In this document: one piece after another, positions 1-9,245 of the stretch
Numbering within the stretch: position 1 is the stretch's first letter
Layout of the letters: the number at the start of each line of letters is the position of its first letter
Assembly: GCF_018448925.1 (NCBI RefSeq)
Contig: NZ_RCWE01000002.1
Coordinates: 406,995-470,994 of the forward strand
From: Photorhabdus akhurstii
GTDB lineage: Bacteria; Pseudomonadota; Gammaproteobacteria; Enterobacterales; Enterobacteriaceae
Length of the DNA: 64,000 nt
Reading direction: 5' to 3'
Notes under the pieces: model-generated
Databases searched by the model: none
Told to the model about the DNA's origin: nothing
The model's input: the letters and a program-made list of their open reading frames with translations, nothing else
Position numbers and translations under genes: made by a program

Positions 1-148
1 GAAGAAAGTCGCCTCTGAACCCGTTGGTCAACGCTATCGTGCAACCGAAGCGGTATTCACTTATGTTGCGGTTAATGAAGATAATACCTCCCGTCGATTG
101 CCAGAAGGCAAAACCCACTTTCAACTCACTAGCAGCACTAACGAATAA
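1..148 (+). CDS. yciA: Acyl-CoA thioesterase YciA, C-terminal part (cut by window edge)
   Basis: Only the last 48 codons are inside the window; the frame runs from base 2 to the TAA at 146-148. The sequence EPVGQRYRATEAVFTYVAV matches the C-terminal end of the hotdog-fold thioesterase YciA, which hydrolyses cytosolic acyl-CoAs. The neighbour is tonB, transcribed towards it, as in E. coli and relatives, which supports the call. The catalytic N-terminal part is not visible, so activity cannot be judged. Confidence 0.85.
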   Translation, partial: KKVASEPVGQRYRATEAVFTYVAVNEDNTSRRLPEGKTHFQLTSSTNE

Positions 149-164
149 GGCAAATTATTAATGG

Positions 165-196
165 AAAAAGGAGCGTGTTAATAATGCTCCTTTTTT
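165..196. terminator. Bidirectional rho-independent terminator between yciA and tonB
   Basis: The arms AAAAAGGAGC (165-174) and GCTCCTTTTTT (186-196) form a stem with a short AT loop, flanked by A on one side and T on the other. It can stop yciA on the plus strand and tonB on the minus strand. Confidence 0.85.
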
Positions 197-215
197 ATTT
201 CCATTTCCCCGACAA

Positions 216-890
216 TCAGGATTGAGATATACCCGTAATTTTGAATTCGACGGTTGTGATATAACCAACCGCTGGTATTTTTTCAAAGCGCCATTTTCTC
301 ATCGCTTTTTTCACCTCCCTTTCAAAAACATTGGGTGGATTAGCGCCAATCACTTCTATATTTTTTACCCGTCCATCTTCATCAATATCATATTTGACTT
401 TCACATAGCCTTCGGTACCCAATGCTGAAGCCCTGGATGGGTAGATAGGTAACGCTTTACTTAATGCCCTTGGCCCATTCTGCGGTTTAACCACCGGTTT
501 ATTCTGATTATTATCAGTACGGTTAGCCAGCGCATTCTGATTAAACTGCGGTTTTTCCGGTTGTTCAGCTCTCTTTTCAACGGGTTCAGATTGCTTTTTA
601 ACAACCTTCTTCTTCACTTCCGGTTTCTTCACCTCTGGTTTTGGAATTACCGGCTCCGGAACAGGTTCCGGCTCCTCTGGCTCTGATTCAGGTTCAGGCG
701 CTGCCGGCTCTGAAACAGGGGCTTCTTCAGCCGCTAATTGAATCATAGCGACAGACATAAGTGCAATATCAGACTGTTTTTCCGGCATTGCAGAACAAAA
801 AAGGGCGGCAGCAATAGAAATGTGCAAACAAACTGATAGCAATATTGGCCAACGTATCCAGCGCATAAGGGAATTCTTGATTAGCAGCAT
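216..890 (-). CDS. tonB: Energy-transducing protein TonB
   Basis: TonB couples the proton motive force, through ExbB-ExbD, to TonB-dependent outer-membrane receptors for siderophores, haem and B12. I chose the ATG at 890 because a GAGGA ribosome site precedes it; the frame is open further upstream. The 224-residue protein has an N-terminal membrane anchor (WPILLSVCLHISIAAALF), a long Pro-Glu then Pro-Lys periplasmic spacer (EPEPVPEPVIPKP, then KPEVKK repeats), and a C-terminal TonB domain with YPSRA and GYVKVKYDIDEDG. The length is close to the E. coli protein (239 residues). The convergent yciA and upstream yciY match the usual locus. A Fur-like site lies just upstream. Confidence 0.96.
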   Translation of the reverse strand: MLLIKNSLMRWIRWPILLSVCLHISIAAALFCSAMPEKQSDIALMSVAMIQLAAEEAPVSEPAAPEPESEPEEPEPVPEPVIPKPEVKKPEVKKKVVKKQSEPVEKRAEQPEKPQFNQNALANRTDNNQNKPVVKPQNGPRALSKALPIYPSRASALGTEGYVKVKYDIDEDGRVKNIEVIGANPPNVFEREVKKAMRKWRFEKIPAVGYITTVEFKITGISQS

Positions 891-924
891 AATAGTCAAT
901 CCTCGAATGACTGCTAGTTTAAAT

Positions 925-943
925 GCAAATAGCAATCATATTC
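925..943. promoter_or_regulatory. Possible Fur box upstream of tonB
   Basis: Read on the minus strand, these 19 bases match the Fur consensus at about 12 of 19 positions, and they lie about 35 bases upstream of the tonB ATG. Iron repression of tonB is known in enterobacteria. The match is only moderate and I cannot score it. Confidence 0.35.
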
Positions 944-992
944 AATAAAGATTGTAGGTGAGCGTGAATATAAGGCCAAAAATATTATTTTT

Positions 993-1175
993 TCAATGTA
1001 TCCATTCGCCATGCTGAACAAACAATAAAGCTCGACGCTGTTTATAACCATTTAATTTACGTAGTGAATAAATGCGTAAATTACGTCTTGATTGCCCTTC
1101 CAGCCAACGGCGCCGACGGTTAGAATTCTGGCGTAACATCCGCCACCGCCCTACTTCATTCCGACTACGTTTCAT
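993..1175 (-). CDS. yciY: Small basic protein YciY
   Basis: A 60-residue, very Arg-rich protein beginning MKRSRNEVGRWRMLRQ and containing RRWLEGQSRRNLRIYSLRK. It is strongly similar to E. coli YciY (57 residues), which also sits next to cls. No function is known for the family. The density of Arg suggests nucleic-acid or membrane-surface contact, but that is inference. It is transcribed divergently from cls. Confidence 0.85.
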   Translation of the reverse strand: MKRSRNEVGRWRMLRQNSNRRRRWLEGQSRRNLRIYSLRKLNGYKQRRALLFVQHGEWIH

Positions 1176-1422
1176 AAAGTCATACCTATAAAAATATCAC
1201 GCTCATTATAAGCCTTTAAAAAAGATATCCAAGGCGTATCTGGATAGTACTTTTTATATCAATAATGCGAAATGACCAATATCAAGTATGATGCTTGCAG
1301 TATATTTGCCGATTTTTTGGTAAATTCATCGGGTTAATTAGATCGTTTATATCCCGTGTCTTGAGGAAACCGTGTCAAACGCCACCAAAGATATCTGAAC
1401 AAAACAGGATTGATTGCCGAAT

Positions 1423-2883
1423 ATGACAACCTTTTATTCCGTCCTAAGTTGGCTTGCTATTTTCTTTTATTGGCTGATTGTTGCCAGTATCACCCTACGC
1501 ATTCTGATAAAGCGTCGGCCGGTCACCTCCGCTATGACCTGGCTGTTGATTATTTATATCCTTCCCTTAGTTGGAATCATCGCTTACCTGTCGTTCGGTG
1601 AGCTGCATTTAGGAAAACGCAGAGTTGAACAAGCAAAAGCCATGTGGCCTTCAACAACCGTATGGCTTGAAGAACTACGTAAATCTCGTCATATCTTCGC
1701 CACGGAAAATAGCGAAGTCGCGACGCCTTTATTCCAGCTTTGCGAACGACGGCAAGGGCTTGAAGGCGTTAAAGGCAATAAGATCCAATTGCTGACAACC
1801 TATGACCATTCACTGAAAACCATTATCAAAGATATTGAGAATGCCAAACACAGTATTGATATGGTGTTTTACATCTGGCAATCCGGCGGCTTGGTTGAGC
1901 AAGTGACTGATGCTCTTATGGCCGCAGCACACCGAGGCGTCAGATGCCGTATTATGGTGGATTCAGCCGGTAGCTGGTTATATTGCCGTAGCCAATACCC
2001 GGATATCATGCGCCAGGCGGGAATTGAATTTGTTGAAGCTTTGCCGGTCAACATATTCCGCCTATTTCTACGCCGAATGGATTTGCGCCAGCATCGTAAA
2101 ATTATCTTGATAGATAATTATATTTCTTATGCCGGTAGTATGAATATGGTCGATCCGCGCTTCTTTAAACAAGATGCCGGCGTTGGGCAATGGATCGATA
2201 TCATGGTGCGCATGGAAGGACCAGTTACCACGACTATGGGGGTTATTTACGCTTGTGACTGGGAAATGGAAACAGGTCAACGTATCTTTCCGCCATCACC
2301 GGATAGCAATATTATGCCATTTGAACAGGCCAGTGGGCACACAACTCAGGTTATTGCATCCGGCCCTGGATTCCCCGAGGAATTGATTCAACAATCTTTA
2401 ATGACGGCTATTTTCTCTGCCCGTAAGCAACTGATTTTAACTACCCCTTATTTTGTTCCCAGTGATGACCTGATAAATGCTATTTGCACCGCAGCCTTAC
2501 GAGGGGTTGAAGTTATTATTATCGTTCCACGCAGAAATAATTTCTTCTTAGTGCGTTGGGCAAGCCGTGCATTTTTTGCTGAATTGTTAAATGCCGGTGT
2601 TAAGATTTACCAGTTTGAAGATGGCTTGCTACATACCAAAAGCGTTTTAGTTGATGGTCAACTCAGCATGGTGGGTTCAGTGAATCTCGATATGCGTAGC
2701 CTGTGGCTAAATTTCGAAATTACCGTGGTTATTGATGATGAAAACTTTGGTAATGATTTGACACTGGTACAATATGATTATATCGCCCATTCTACATTGC
2801 TGGAAACCAAGGAGTGGGAACAACGCCCTTTGTGGCATCGTATAATTGAACGTATTTGTTACTTTTTTAGCCCACTACTGTGA
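1423..2883 (+). CDS. clsA: Cardiolipin synthase A
   Basis: The inner-membrane phospholipase D-superfamily enzyme joins two phosphatidylglycerols to cardiolipin and glycerol. There are two N-terminal membrane helices (about 4-25 and 36-58) and two HKD catalytic motifs, [18 protein letters not shown] and [18 protein letters not shown]. With the ATG at 1423 the protein is 486 residues, the same length as E. coli ClsA. A TTG three codons upstream (1414) lies closer to the AGGA at 1406-1409, so the exact start is not settled. The neighbours yciY and yciU are the standard ones. Confidence 0.97.
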   Translation: MTTFYSVLSWLAIFFYWLIVASITLRILIKRRPVTSAMTWLLIIYILPLVGIIAYLSFGELHLGKRRVEQAKAMWPSTTVWLEELRKSRHIFATENSEVATPLFQLCERRQGLEGVKGNKIQLLTTYDHSLKTIIKDIENAKHSIDMVFYIWQSGGLVEQVTDALMAAAHRGVRCRIMVDSAGSWLYCRSQYPDIMRQAGIEFVEALPVNIFRLFLRRMDLRQHRKIILIDNYISYAGSMNMVDPRFFKQDAGVGQWIDIMVRMEGPVTTTMGVIYACDWEMETGQRIFPPSPDSNIMPFEQASGHTTQVIASGPGFPEELIQQSLMTAIFSARKQLILTTPYFVPSDDLINAICTAALRGVEVIIIVPRRNNFFLVRWASRAFFAELLNAGVKIYQFEDGLLHTKSVLVDGQLSMVGSVNLDMRSLWLNFEITVVIDDENFGNDLTLVQYDYIAHSTLLETKEWEQRPLWHRIIERICYFFSPLL

Positions 2884-2889
2884 CCAACA

Positions 2890-2912
2890 CCCTCGTCTTG
2901 TAAAGACGGGGG
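2890..2912 (+). terminator. Hairpin after cls
   Basis: CCCTCGTCT (2890-2898) pairs with AGACGGGGG (2904-2912) with one G-T wobble and a five-base loop. No T-run follows, so it may be an attenuating or protective hairpin rather than a full terminator. Confidence 0.4.
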
Positions 2913-2995
2913 TACCAATCAACGCTTCAACATGCTTTAATTCCTTCATCATGACCCACGAATAAATCAACATGGACAACAGATCCTCACAAGCT

Positions 2996-3325
2996 ATGGA
3001 TTTAGACATCAATAATCGAATGACAGAAGATGAAACCCTTGAGAAAGCCTATGACATCTTTCTTGAACTGGCTTCATCCAACCTCGACCCCGCTGATATT
3101 CTACTGTTTAGTTTACAATTCGAAATACGTGGCGGCGCAGAATTACTGATCCCTTCTGAGGAGTGGGTTAAGCACGTGGATTTTGATCCGAACCCTGATT
3201 TTTTTGCCGAGGTCATTATCGGGCTGGCAGAATCTGAAGATGCCGAGATCAACGATGTTTTCGCTCGCATCCTTATTTGCCGGGAAAAATCTCACCCGAT
3301 TTACCATATTTTGTGGAAAGATTGA
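2996..3325 (+). CDS. yciU: YciU, UPF0263 / dsDNA-mimic family protein
   Basis: A small acidic protein ([71 protein letters not shown]). It is clearly the YciU/HI1450 family, whose surface charge resembles double-stranded DNA. The ATG at 2996 gives 109 residues, matching E. coli YciU; an in-frame ATG at 2972 would add eight residues, and neither has a strong ribosome site. It lies between cls and the convergent oppF, as in E. coli. The family's role is poorly defined, with binding to HU-type proteins proposed. Confidence 0.92.
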   Translation: MDLDINNRMTEDETLEKAYDIFLELASSNLDPADILLFSLQFEIRGGAELLIPSEEWVKHVDFDPNPDFFAEVIIGLAESEDAEINDVFARILICREKSHPIYHILWKD

Positions 3326-3370
3326 AAAATTAAGGTCAGTGATTTTATCTGCTATTTTTTTATTCAAAGA

Positions 3371-3434
3371 GTGAGAGCTACCCGTTTTGATGCAGGTCTG
3401 AATCCCAACACAAAACCCAAAAAGTAACTCTCAC
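3371..3434. repeat. 64-bp nested inverted-repeat hairpin between yciU and oppF
   Basis: The outer arms GTGAGAGCTAC and GTAACTCTCAC are complementary with one mismatch. Inside them CGTTTTG faces CAAAAC, giving a long two-step hairpin. It could serve as a convergent terminator or be a small mobile hairpin element. Confidence 0.5.
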
Positions 3435-3446
3435 ATTTAATGCCTT

Positions 3447-3527
3447 ACAATATTCCTCAATAACTACAATATTCCTCAGTAACTACAATATTCCTCAGTA
3501 ACTACAATATTCCTCAGTAACTACAAT
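3447..3527. repeat. 19-bp tandem repeat, four copies plus a fragment, next to the 3' end of oppF
   Basis: Unit ACAATATTCCTCAGTAACT at 3447-3465 (one base different), 3466-3484, 3485-3503 and 3504-3522, then a partial ACAAT. The neighbouring end of oppF (3541 on) reads CTACAAT on the plus strand, so the array may have grown from it. No coding potential. Confidence 0.9.
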
Positions 3528-3540
3528 CGATTAACCTTAA

Positions 3541-4542
3541 CTACAATGGGTCAACCTTTAAACAAGACACTGCGTGGCGGAAACTTCCTTCCATCAATGG
3601 CCGTGTTTTAGCACATTCAGGATCTGCCATTGGACAACGAGTACGGAAAACACATCCTGATGGCGGATTGATGGGTGACGGCAATTCACCTTCCAACAAT
3701 TCAATGTGTTTATTTCGTTCTTTATCTGGATCAGGCACCGGTACCGCCGACATCAACGCTTTGGTATAGGGATGTTGTGGATTATGATAAACCTCATCAT
3801 AAGTGCCCAATTCCACCGCATGTCCAAGGTACATCACCAACACGCGATCAGAGATATGCTTAACCACCGCCAGATCATGGGCGATAAAAATCAGTGACAG
3901 TCCCATTTCCCGTTGTAATTCCTGCAATAGGTTCACTACTTGAGCTTGAATAGATACATCAAGTGCGGATACCGGCTCATCACAAATCACCAACTTAGGT
4001 TCAAGAATAAGCGCACGAGCAATCCCGATACGTTGACACTGACCACCAGAGAATTCATGCGGATAACGGTTAATCAGATTCGGCAGTAATCCAACTTTCA
4101 TCATCATTGTTTTTACCCGCTCTTTAATTTCCGGCTCTTTCATCTTTGGATGATAAGTGCGCAGTGGCTCAGCGATAATATCACCAATCGTCATTCGTGG
4201 GTTTAAGGATGCTAATGGATCCTGGAATATCATCTGGATATCACTGCGAATATCCCGCCACTGTTTATCATCCATATCCAGCAGGCTTTTTCCCAACCAA
4301 GTTACTGAACCACCAGAAGACTTGACCAATCCGATAATTGCACGAGCAAAAGTCGATTTACCGCAACCGGATTCACCAACCACACCAAGAGTTTCCCCTT
4401 CGTATAACCTTAATGTAACGCCATCAACCGCTTTCAAGGTTTTTGTTGGTTGCCAGAACCACTGTTTGCCATCTTTGATATCAAAGTGAACTTTTAGATC
4501 TGCTACTTCCAGCAGCACTCGTCTTTCTTCAATCGGGCTCAT
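3541..4542 (-). CDS. oppF: Oligopeptide ABC transporter, ATP-binding protein OppF
   Basis: One of the two cytoplasmic ATPases driving OppABCDF peptide uptake. Walker [10 protein letters not shown], signature [14 protein letters not shown], Walker [17 protein letters not shown] and the H-loop FIAHDLAVV are visible. The C-terminal [11 protein letters not shown] region of peptide ABC ATPases is present, with Cys residues that bind an iron-sulfur cluster in some relatives. The 333 residues equal the usual length. It overlaps oppD by four bases (ATGA), indicating translational coupling as the last gene of the operon. Confidence 0.97.
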   Translation of the reverse strand: MSPIEERRVLLEVADLKVHFDIKDGKQWFWQPTKTLKAVDGVTLRLYEGETLGVVGESGCGKSTFARAIIGLVKSSGGSVTWLGKSLLDMDDKQWRDIRSDIQMIFQDPLASLNPRMTIGDIIAEPLRTYHPKMKEPEIKERVKTMMMKVGLLPNLINRYPHEFSGGQCQRIGIARALILEPKLVICDEPVSALDVSIQAQVVNLLQELQREMGLSLIFIAHDLAVVKHISDRVLVMYLGHAVELGTYDEVYHNPQHPYTKALMSAVPVPDPDKERNKHIELLEGELPSPINPPSGCVFRTRCPMADPECAKTRPLMEGSFRHAVSCLKVDPL

Positions 4543-5537
4543 ACCAATTCCTCCGGCGCTTTAAAGCAAGCTCGCAAACGCCCGTTGCCAAATGTCTCTA
4601 ACCCCGGTTCACAATCTACACAACGGCCTACTGAAAACTGACAGCGTGGCTGGAACGGACACCCTTTCGGCAATCGTAATAAGTTAGGCGGATTTCCGGG
4701 AATGGTCGTCAATGCTGCTTCATCACCATCAAGACGTGGAACAGCATTAAGCAGGCCAATAGAATAAGGATGAGTTGGTTGATAAAACACTTCACGAGCC
4801 GAGCCATATTCCATCGTTCTCCCCGCATACATCACCAACACTTTGTCACAAATACCGGCAACTACCCCCAAATCGTGAGTAATCATAATAATCGCGGTAT
4901 TAAATTCCCGTTTCAGCTCATTCAGTAGGGTCATAATCTGAGCCTGAACTGTGACATCAAGTGCGGTTGTCGGTTCGTCAGCAATCAACAATTTTGGTCG
5001 ACATAACAACGCCATTGCGATCATCACACGCTGACGCATTCCACCAGAAAATTCATGCGGATACATTCGCATTCGTTTAAGCGCTTCCGGCATTTTGACA
5101 GCATCCAGCATCCGAATCGATTCAAGGTATGCCTCGCTTTTACTCATATGCTTATGCAACATCAATACTTCTGTCAGTTGATCGCCGATACGCATATAGG
5201 GATTGAGAGATGTCATTGGGTCTTGAAATATCATTGATATCTCTTCCGCTCTCATGCGGTTAAGCGCTTTTTCTTCAAGGTTAAGAATTTCCCTACCATT
5301 AAAAATAGCGGAACCGCCAATTTTGCCGTTTCTGGCAAGCAGCCCCATCAAAGCAAAAGCAGTTTGTGATTTTCCAGAACCAGATTCACCCACAATACCT
5401 AGTGTTTCCCCTGCTCGTAAATCAAAATTCAGCTTGTTCACCGCCGTAACATCCCCGTCCGGGGTACTAAAAGTTACGTCCAACTCTTTAACAATTAACA
5501 ACGGTTCAGAACTTTTCTGGTTTTTAACGCTGTCCAT
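4539..5537 (-). CDS. oppD: Oligopeptide ABC transporter, ATP-binding protein OppD
   Basis: The partner ATPase of OppF. Walker [10 protein letters not shown], signature [15 protein letters not shown], Walker [15 protein letters not shown] and H-loop MITHDLGVV are present. The 332-residue length is normal, and the C-terminal KGCPFQPRC motif matches the family. It is nine bases from oppC and overlaps oppF by four bases. The same operon order as E. coli (oppABCDF) makes the assignment firm. Confidence 0.97.
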   Translation of the reverse strand: MDSVKNQKSSEPLLIVKELDVTFSTPDGDVTAVNKLNFDLRAGETLGIVGESGSGKSQTAFALMGLLARNGKIGGSAIFNGREILNLEEKALNRMRAEEISMIFQDPMTSLNPYMRIGDQLTEVLMLHKHMSKSEAYLESIRMLDAVKMPEALKRMRMYPHEFSGGMRQRVMIAMALLCRPKLLIADEPTTALDVTVQAQIMTLLNELKREFNTAIIMITHDLGVVAGICDKVLVMYAGRTMEYGSAREVFYQPTHPYSIGLLNAVPRLDGDEAALTTIPGNPPNLLRLPKGCPFQPRCQFSVGRCVDCEPGLETFGNGRLRACFKAPEELV

Positions 5538-5546
5538 GTTACCTCC

Positions 5547-6455
5547 TTAACGATCTTTCGGATCGAGGGCATCACGCAAGCCATCGCCGATAAAGTTAAA
5601 ACAAAACAGTGTCACCACCAGAAAACCGGCAGGAAACAACAGTAACCACGGGGAAACTTCCATCGAATTCGCACCATCGCTTAACAGTGCTCCCCAACTG
5701 CTTAATGGTTCTTGAGTCCCCAATCCCAGAAAGCTAAGAAACGATTCAAACAGAATCATACTCGGCACTAATAAAGATGCATAAACCACCACCACTCCCA
5801 ATACATTAGGGACAATATGGCGCAGCACAATATGACGGGTTGACACACCACACACCAGCGCCGCTTCAATAAACTCCTTACGTTTTAGGCTCAATGTCTG
5901 ACCACGGACAATACGCGCCATATCCAGCCATGACACCATACCGATGGCGACAAATATCAGAAAAATATTCTGTCCGAAGAAGGTCACCAACAGAATTACA
6001 AAGAACATGAATGGAAATGAATTCAGGATTTCCAGCAGACGCATCATTACTGAGTCTATTTTTCCACCCAAATAGCCAGATAATGATCCATATAAGGTTC
6101 CGACGACTACCGCCACCAAAGCGGCTGCAATCCCAACCATCAACGAAATGCGTCCTCCAATGGCAACACGCACCAGCAAATCACGTCCAGAAGAATCTGT
6201 ACCAAAATAGTGGCCTGATTCAAAATCAGGCGGCATCGACATCATGGCCCAGTCAGTATCGTCATATGTGAATTGAGCCAACATCGGCGCCAGGATCACA
6301 AACAAGGTAATCAAAGATAACAGACACAAACTGGCAATCGCTGCCCGGTTGTGAATAAAACGGCGTCGTGCATCCTGCCACAAACTCCGCCCTTCGATTT
6401 CTAATTGCTCAGAGAAATTTTCCAGAGCTTCGCTGTTTTGTTTGTTAACTATCAT
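5547..6455 (-). CDS. oppC: Oligopeptide ABC transporter permease OppC
   Basis: Inner-membrane permease with about six transmembrane helices, the first near LCLLSLITLFVILAPML. The binding-protein-dependent transport loop (EFIEAALVCGVSTRHIVLRHIVPN) contacts the ATPases. The 302 residues match E. coli OppC. The N-terminal cytoplasmic extension before helix 1 is typical of OppC rather than OppB. It is 14 bases downstream of oppB. Confidence 0.96.
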   Translation of the reverse strand: MIVNKQNSEALENFSEQLEIEGRSLWQDARRRFIHNRAAIASLCLLSLITLFVILAPMLAQFTYDDTDWAMMSMPPDFESGHYFGTDSSGRDLLVRVAIGGRISLMVGIAAALVAVVVGTLYGSLSGYLGGKIDSVMMRLLEILNSFPFMFFVILLVTFFGQNIFLIFVAIGMVSWLDMARIVRGQTLSLKRKEFIEAALVCGVSTRHIVLRHIVPNVLGVVVVYASLLVPSMILFESFLSFLGLGTQEPLSSWGALLSDGANSMEVSPWLLLFPAGFLVVTLFCFNFIGDGLRDALDPKDR

Positions 6456-6469
6456 TGCGTGCTCCAGTC

Positions 6470-7390
6470 TTAATAACGAATTTTCGGATCGATAACAGCG
6501 TACAACACATCAACAATCGCATTGAAAAAAATAGTCAAGCTACCAACTAAAATAGTCAGACTTAACACTAACGAATAGTCACGGTTTAATGCGCCATTAA
6601 CAAACAATTGCCCTATTCCCGGCAACCCGAAGATCGTTTCAATCACCATCGAACCGGTAATAATGCCGACAAAAGCAGGCCCCATATAAGAGATAACCGG
6701 TAACAATGCGGGCTTTAAAGCATGGCGGAAAATGATGACACGTAATGGCAACCCCTTGGCACGCGCAGTACGGATAAAGTTAGAGTGCAACACTTCTATC
6801 ATCGAACTACGGGTAATACGGGAGATACTGGCGATATAGGCCAAAGAGAGTGCTACCATCGGTAAAATTATATATTTTGGCGCACCGCCATTCCAACCTC
6901 CTCCCGGCAACCATTTAAGATGAATAGCAAACCCCAGTACTAGCAACGGTGCTACAACAAAACCTGGGATAACAACCCCCGTCATGGCGAATCCCATCAC
7001 CGTATAATCCCACTTAGTATTTTGGTTAAGTGCAGCAATAACTCCGGCGCTGACCCCCAAGACAACCGCCATGATAAATGCCGAAGCCCCTAATTTAGCC
7101 GATACAGGAAACGCTGTTGCGACGAGATCGTTAACCGAGTAGTCCTTATATTTAAAAGAAGGCCCGAAATCTCCTTTAGTGAGTTGAATTAAGTAATCAA
7201 AATATTGTTTATAAATTGGGTCATTCAAATGATATTTCGCTTCAATGTTTGCCATCACTTCTGGCGGCAATTTCCGCTCGCCGGTAAATGGGCTGCCTGG
7301 CGCCAGCCGCATCATGAAAAACGAAATAGTGATAAGAATAAAAAGTGTCGGGATCGCCTCTAAACAACGGCGTAAAATAAACTTAAGCAT
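6470..7390 (-). CDS. oppB: Oligopeptide ABC transporter permease OppB
   Basis: Begins MLKFILRRCLEAIPTLFILITISFFMMRLAPG, the standard OppB start with the first helix. The EAA-type loop (NFIRTARAKGLPLRVIIFRHALKPAL) and the C-terminal LFNAIVDVLYAVIDPKIRY are conserved. The 306 residues equal the family length. It forms the pore with OppC. It lies 85 bases after oppA, across a hairpin that probably sets the high OppA-to-permease ratio. Confidence 0.97.
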   Translation of the reverse strand: MLKFILRRCLEAIPTLFILITISFFMMRLAPGSPFTGERKLPPEVMANIEAKYHLNDPIYKQYFDYLIQLTKGDFGPSFKYKDYSVNDLVATAFPVSAKLGASAFIMAVVLGVSAGVIAALNQNTKWDYTVMGFAMTGVVIPGFVVAPLLVLGFAIHLKWLPGGGWNGGAPKYIILPMVALSLAYIASISRITRSSMIEVLHSNFIRTARAKGLPLRVIIFRHALKPALLPVISYMGPAFVGIITGSMVIETIFGLPGIGQLFVNGALNRDYSLVLSLTILVGSLTIFFNAIVDVLYAVIDPKIRY

Positions 7391-7443
7391 CGCCCGTTCC
7401 TATGTGTTGGCCCTTAACCCTGGCCTTAAAATAATTTGGCACT

Positions 7444-7468
7444 AAAGCAGCCCTTTCCGGGCTGCTTT
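7444..7468 (-). terminator. oppA-oppB intergenic hairpin (attenuator)
   Basis: A perfect 10-bp stem AAAGCAGCCC (7444-7453) / GGGCTGCTTT (7459-7468) with a five-base loop and no U-run. It is well placed to protect oppA mRNA and reduce read-through into oppB. Confidence 0.7.
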
Positions 7469-7475
7469 ACAACGA

Positions 7476-9116
7476 TTAGTGTTTGATAATATAAAAATCT
7501 TTGGTGTGTAAATTATCCAAAGGATCTTTCCCTGTATAGCCACCAACATAGGGCTTCACTAACCGGGTATTCACATAGTAATAAAGCGGGACAATAGCCG
7601 AATCTTTGTCTAACTGCGCTTCTGCTCTCTGGTAAACAGCAGCACGTTCATCATCTGTTGCCACTTTCAGAGATTCTTTCATCAGTTTATCAAACTCATC
7701 ACTCTTATAATGAGATGTGTTATTACTACTATAAGAAAGCATTGAATTCAGGAATGAAGATGGTTCGTTATAATCCGCACACCACCCCGCACGAGCTACG
7801 TCATAATTCCCCTGATGTCGAGTATCAAGGAAAGTTTTCCACTCTTGGTTTTCTAAACGAACATCAGCACCTAAATTTTTCTTCCAAATAGAAGCTACCG
7901 CGATTGCAATTTTCTTATGCAGATCGGAAGTGTTATAAAGCAAGTTAAATTTCAGTGGGTTATCTCTATTATAACCTGCTTCCGCCAGTAATTTTTTGGC
8001 CTCCTGGTTGCGCTGTTCCTGACTCCAACCAGTAAACCACACCGGTTTCATCTCTTTCATACCATCAGTAACCGGCGGTGTATAACCGGAAGCCGGGATA
8101 TCACCTTGTGCTTTTACTTTATTGGTCACAATGTCTCGGTCCATAGCCAATTTCAGTGCGGTACGGACGCGGGGATCATTAAATGGGGGTTTTTCGTTAT
8201 TAATTTCGTAGTAATACGTACATAAATGTGGGTTAATATGCAACTCGTTCGGGATCTCTTTTTTCAGTTTCTGGAATAGCTCAATTGGCAAATTAGTATA
8301 AGTCATATCAATTTCGCCACTGCGATAACGGTTCACATCCGTAACCTCTGACGAAATTGGCAGGAAAGTTACCTGATCAATAACAGTATTTTTGTTATCC
8401 CAGTATGTCGGGCTACGCTCCATCACAATACGTTCGTTGACTATCCAATTTTTCAGTTTATAAGCCCCATTACCGACAAAATTCTGTGGCTGAGTCCATT
8501 TTTCGCCATATTTTTCTACCGTAGCTTTATGCACCGGTGACATGGAAGAGTGAGCCAAAAGCCTTGGTAAATAAGGAACCGCTTCGCTCAATGTAAGCTG
8601 CAATGTATAGTCATCCAGCGCCTTTACTCCCAGAGCATCTGGTTTCTTTTTGCCACCGATAATGTCATCAATATTGGTGATATGGGCATACTGGAGATAA
8701 CTTTCATAGGGAGAAGCAGTATTAGGATCGGCCAGACGTTGCCAACTGTAAACAAAATCATGGGCCGTGACAGGATCACCATTAGACCACTTAGAATCTT
8801 TACGCATATGGAATGTCCAGACGGTAAAGTCTTTATTTTCCCAACTGGTCGCAGAACCTGGCAAAATTTCGCCATTCGGGCCAACGATGACAACACCTTC
8901 AAACAGATCACGGGCCAAATGTGATTCTGGCACTCCTTCAATCTTATGTGGATCTAACGATTGCGGTTCAGAGCCGTTATTACGGACTAAAACCTGTTTA
9001 TCAGCCAATTGAACGCCATCAGGCACTTTTGCAGCAAAGACCTGACTTGCCATTACCATACTCAGTGCAGCGCTGATGCTGGCAGTAAGTAGTCTCTTTT
9101 TCGTTGTGTTTATCAT
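7476..9116 (-). CDS. oppA: Periplasmic oligopeptide-binding protein OppA (proximal copy)
   Basis: 546 residues with a Sec signal peptide (KKRLLTASISAALSMVMASQVFA, cut before AKVPDG) and the SBP family 5 fold. Typical segments include GSEPQSLDPHKIEGVPES, HDFVYSWQRLADPNTASPYESY and RAGWCADYNEPSSFLN. It captures peptides of two to five residues for OppBC. It is the copy next to oppB. A second full-length copy lies upstream (9246-10889), so two receptors with possibly different peptide ranges share one permease. GcvB small-RNA control of oppA is known in E. coli; I did not find a diagnostic pairing site here. Confidence 0.96.
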   Translation of the reverse strand: MINTTKKRLLTASISAALSMVMASQVFAAKVPDGVQLADKQVLVRNNGSEPQSLDPHKIEGVPESHLARDLFEGVVIVGPNGEILPGSATSWENKDFTVWTFHMRKDSKWSNGDPVTAHDFVYSWQRLADPNTASPYESYLQYAHITNIDDIIGGKKKPDALGVKALDDYTLQLTLSEAVPYLPRLLAHSSMSPVHKATVEKYGEKWTQPQNFVGNGAYKLKNWIVNERIVMERSPTYWDNKNTVIDQVTFLPISSEVTDVNRYRSGEIDMTYTNLPIELFQKLKKEIPNELHINPHLCTYYYEINNEKPPFNDPRVRTALKLAMDRDIVTNKVKAQGDIPASGYTPPVTDGMKEMKPVWFTGWSQEQRNQEAKKLLAEAGYNRDNPLKFNLLYNTSDLHKKIAIAVASIWKKNLGADVRLENQEWKTFLDTRHQGNYDVARAGWCADYNEPSSFLNSMLSYSSNNTSHYKSDEFDKLMKESLKVATDDERAAVYQRAEAQLDKDSAIVPLYYYVNTRLVKPYVGGYTGKDPLDNLHTKDFYIIKH

Positions 9117-9245
9117 CTTTTTCTACTCCAATTTTATACCGTCAGACTTGTTCGGCCGACGGCCCAGAAATAAGGGGTGGATTACTACCCGCATCCAAAA
9201 GGAACGATTTTGTTTGCAGGATCTCAGTAACTCTTTTGAATAAAG

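Noticed and set aside
3447-3527. Possible CRISPR array
   Set aside because: The 19-bp units are directly adjacent with no unique spacers, so this is a simple tandem repeat.
8624-9012. Frames overlapping the N-terminal half of oppA
   Set aside because: The real oppA reading frame is continuous and highly conserved; these are shadows.
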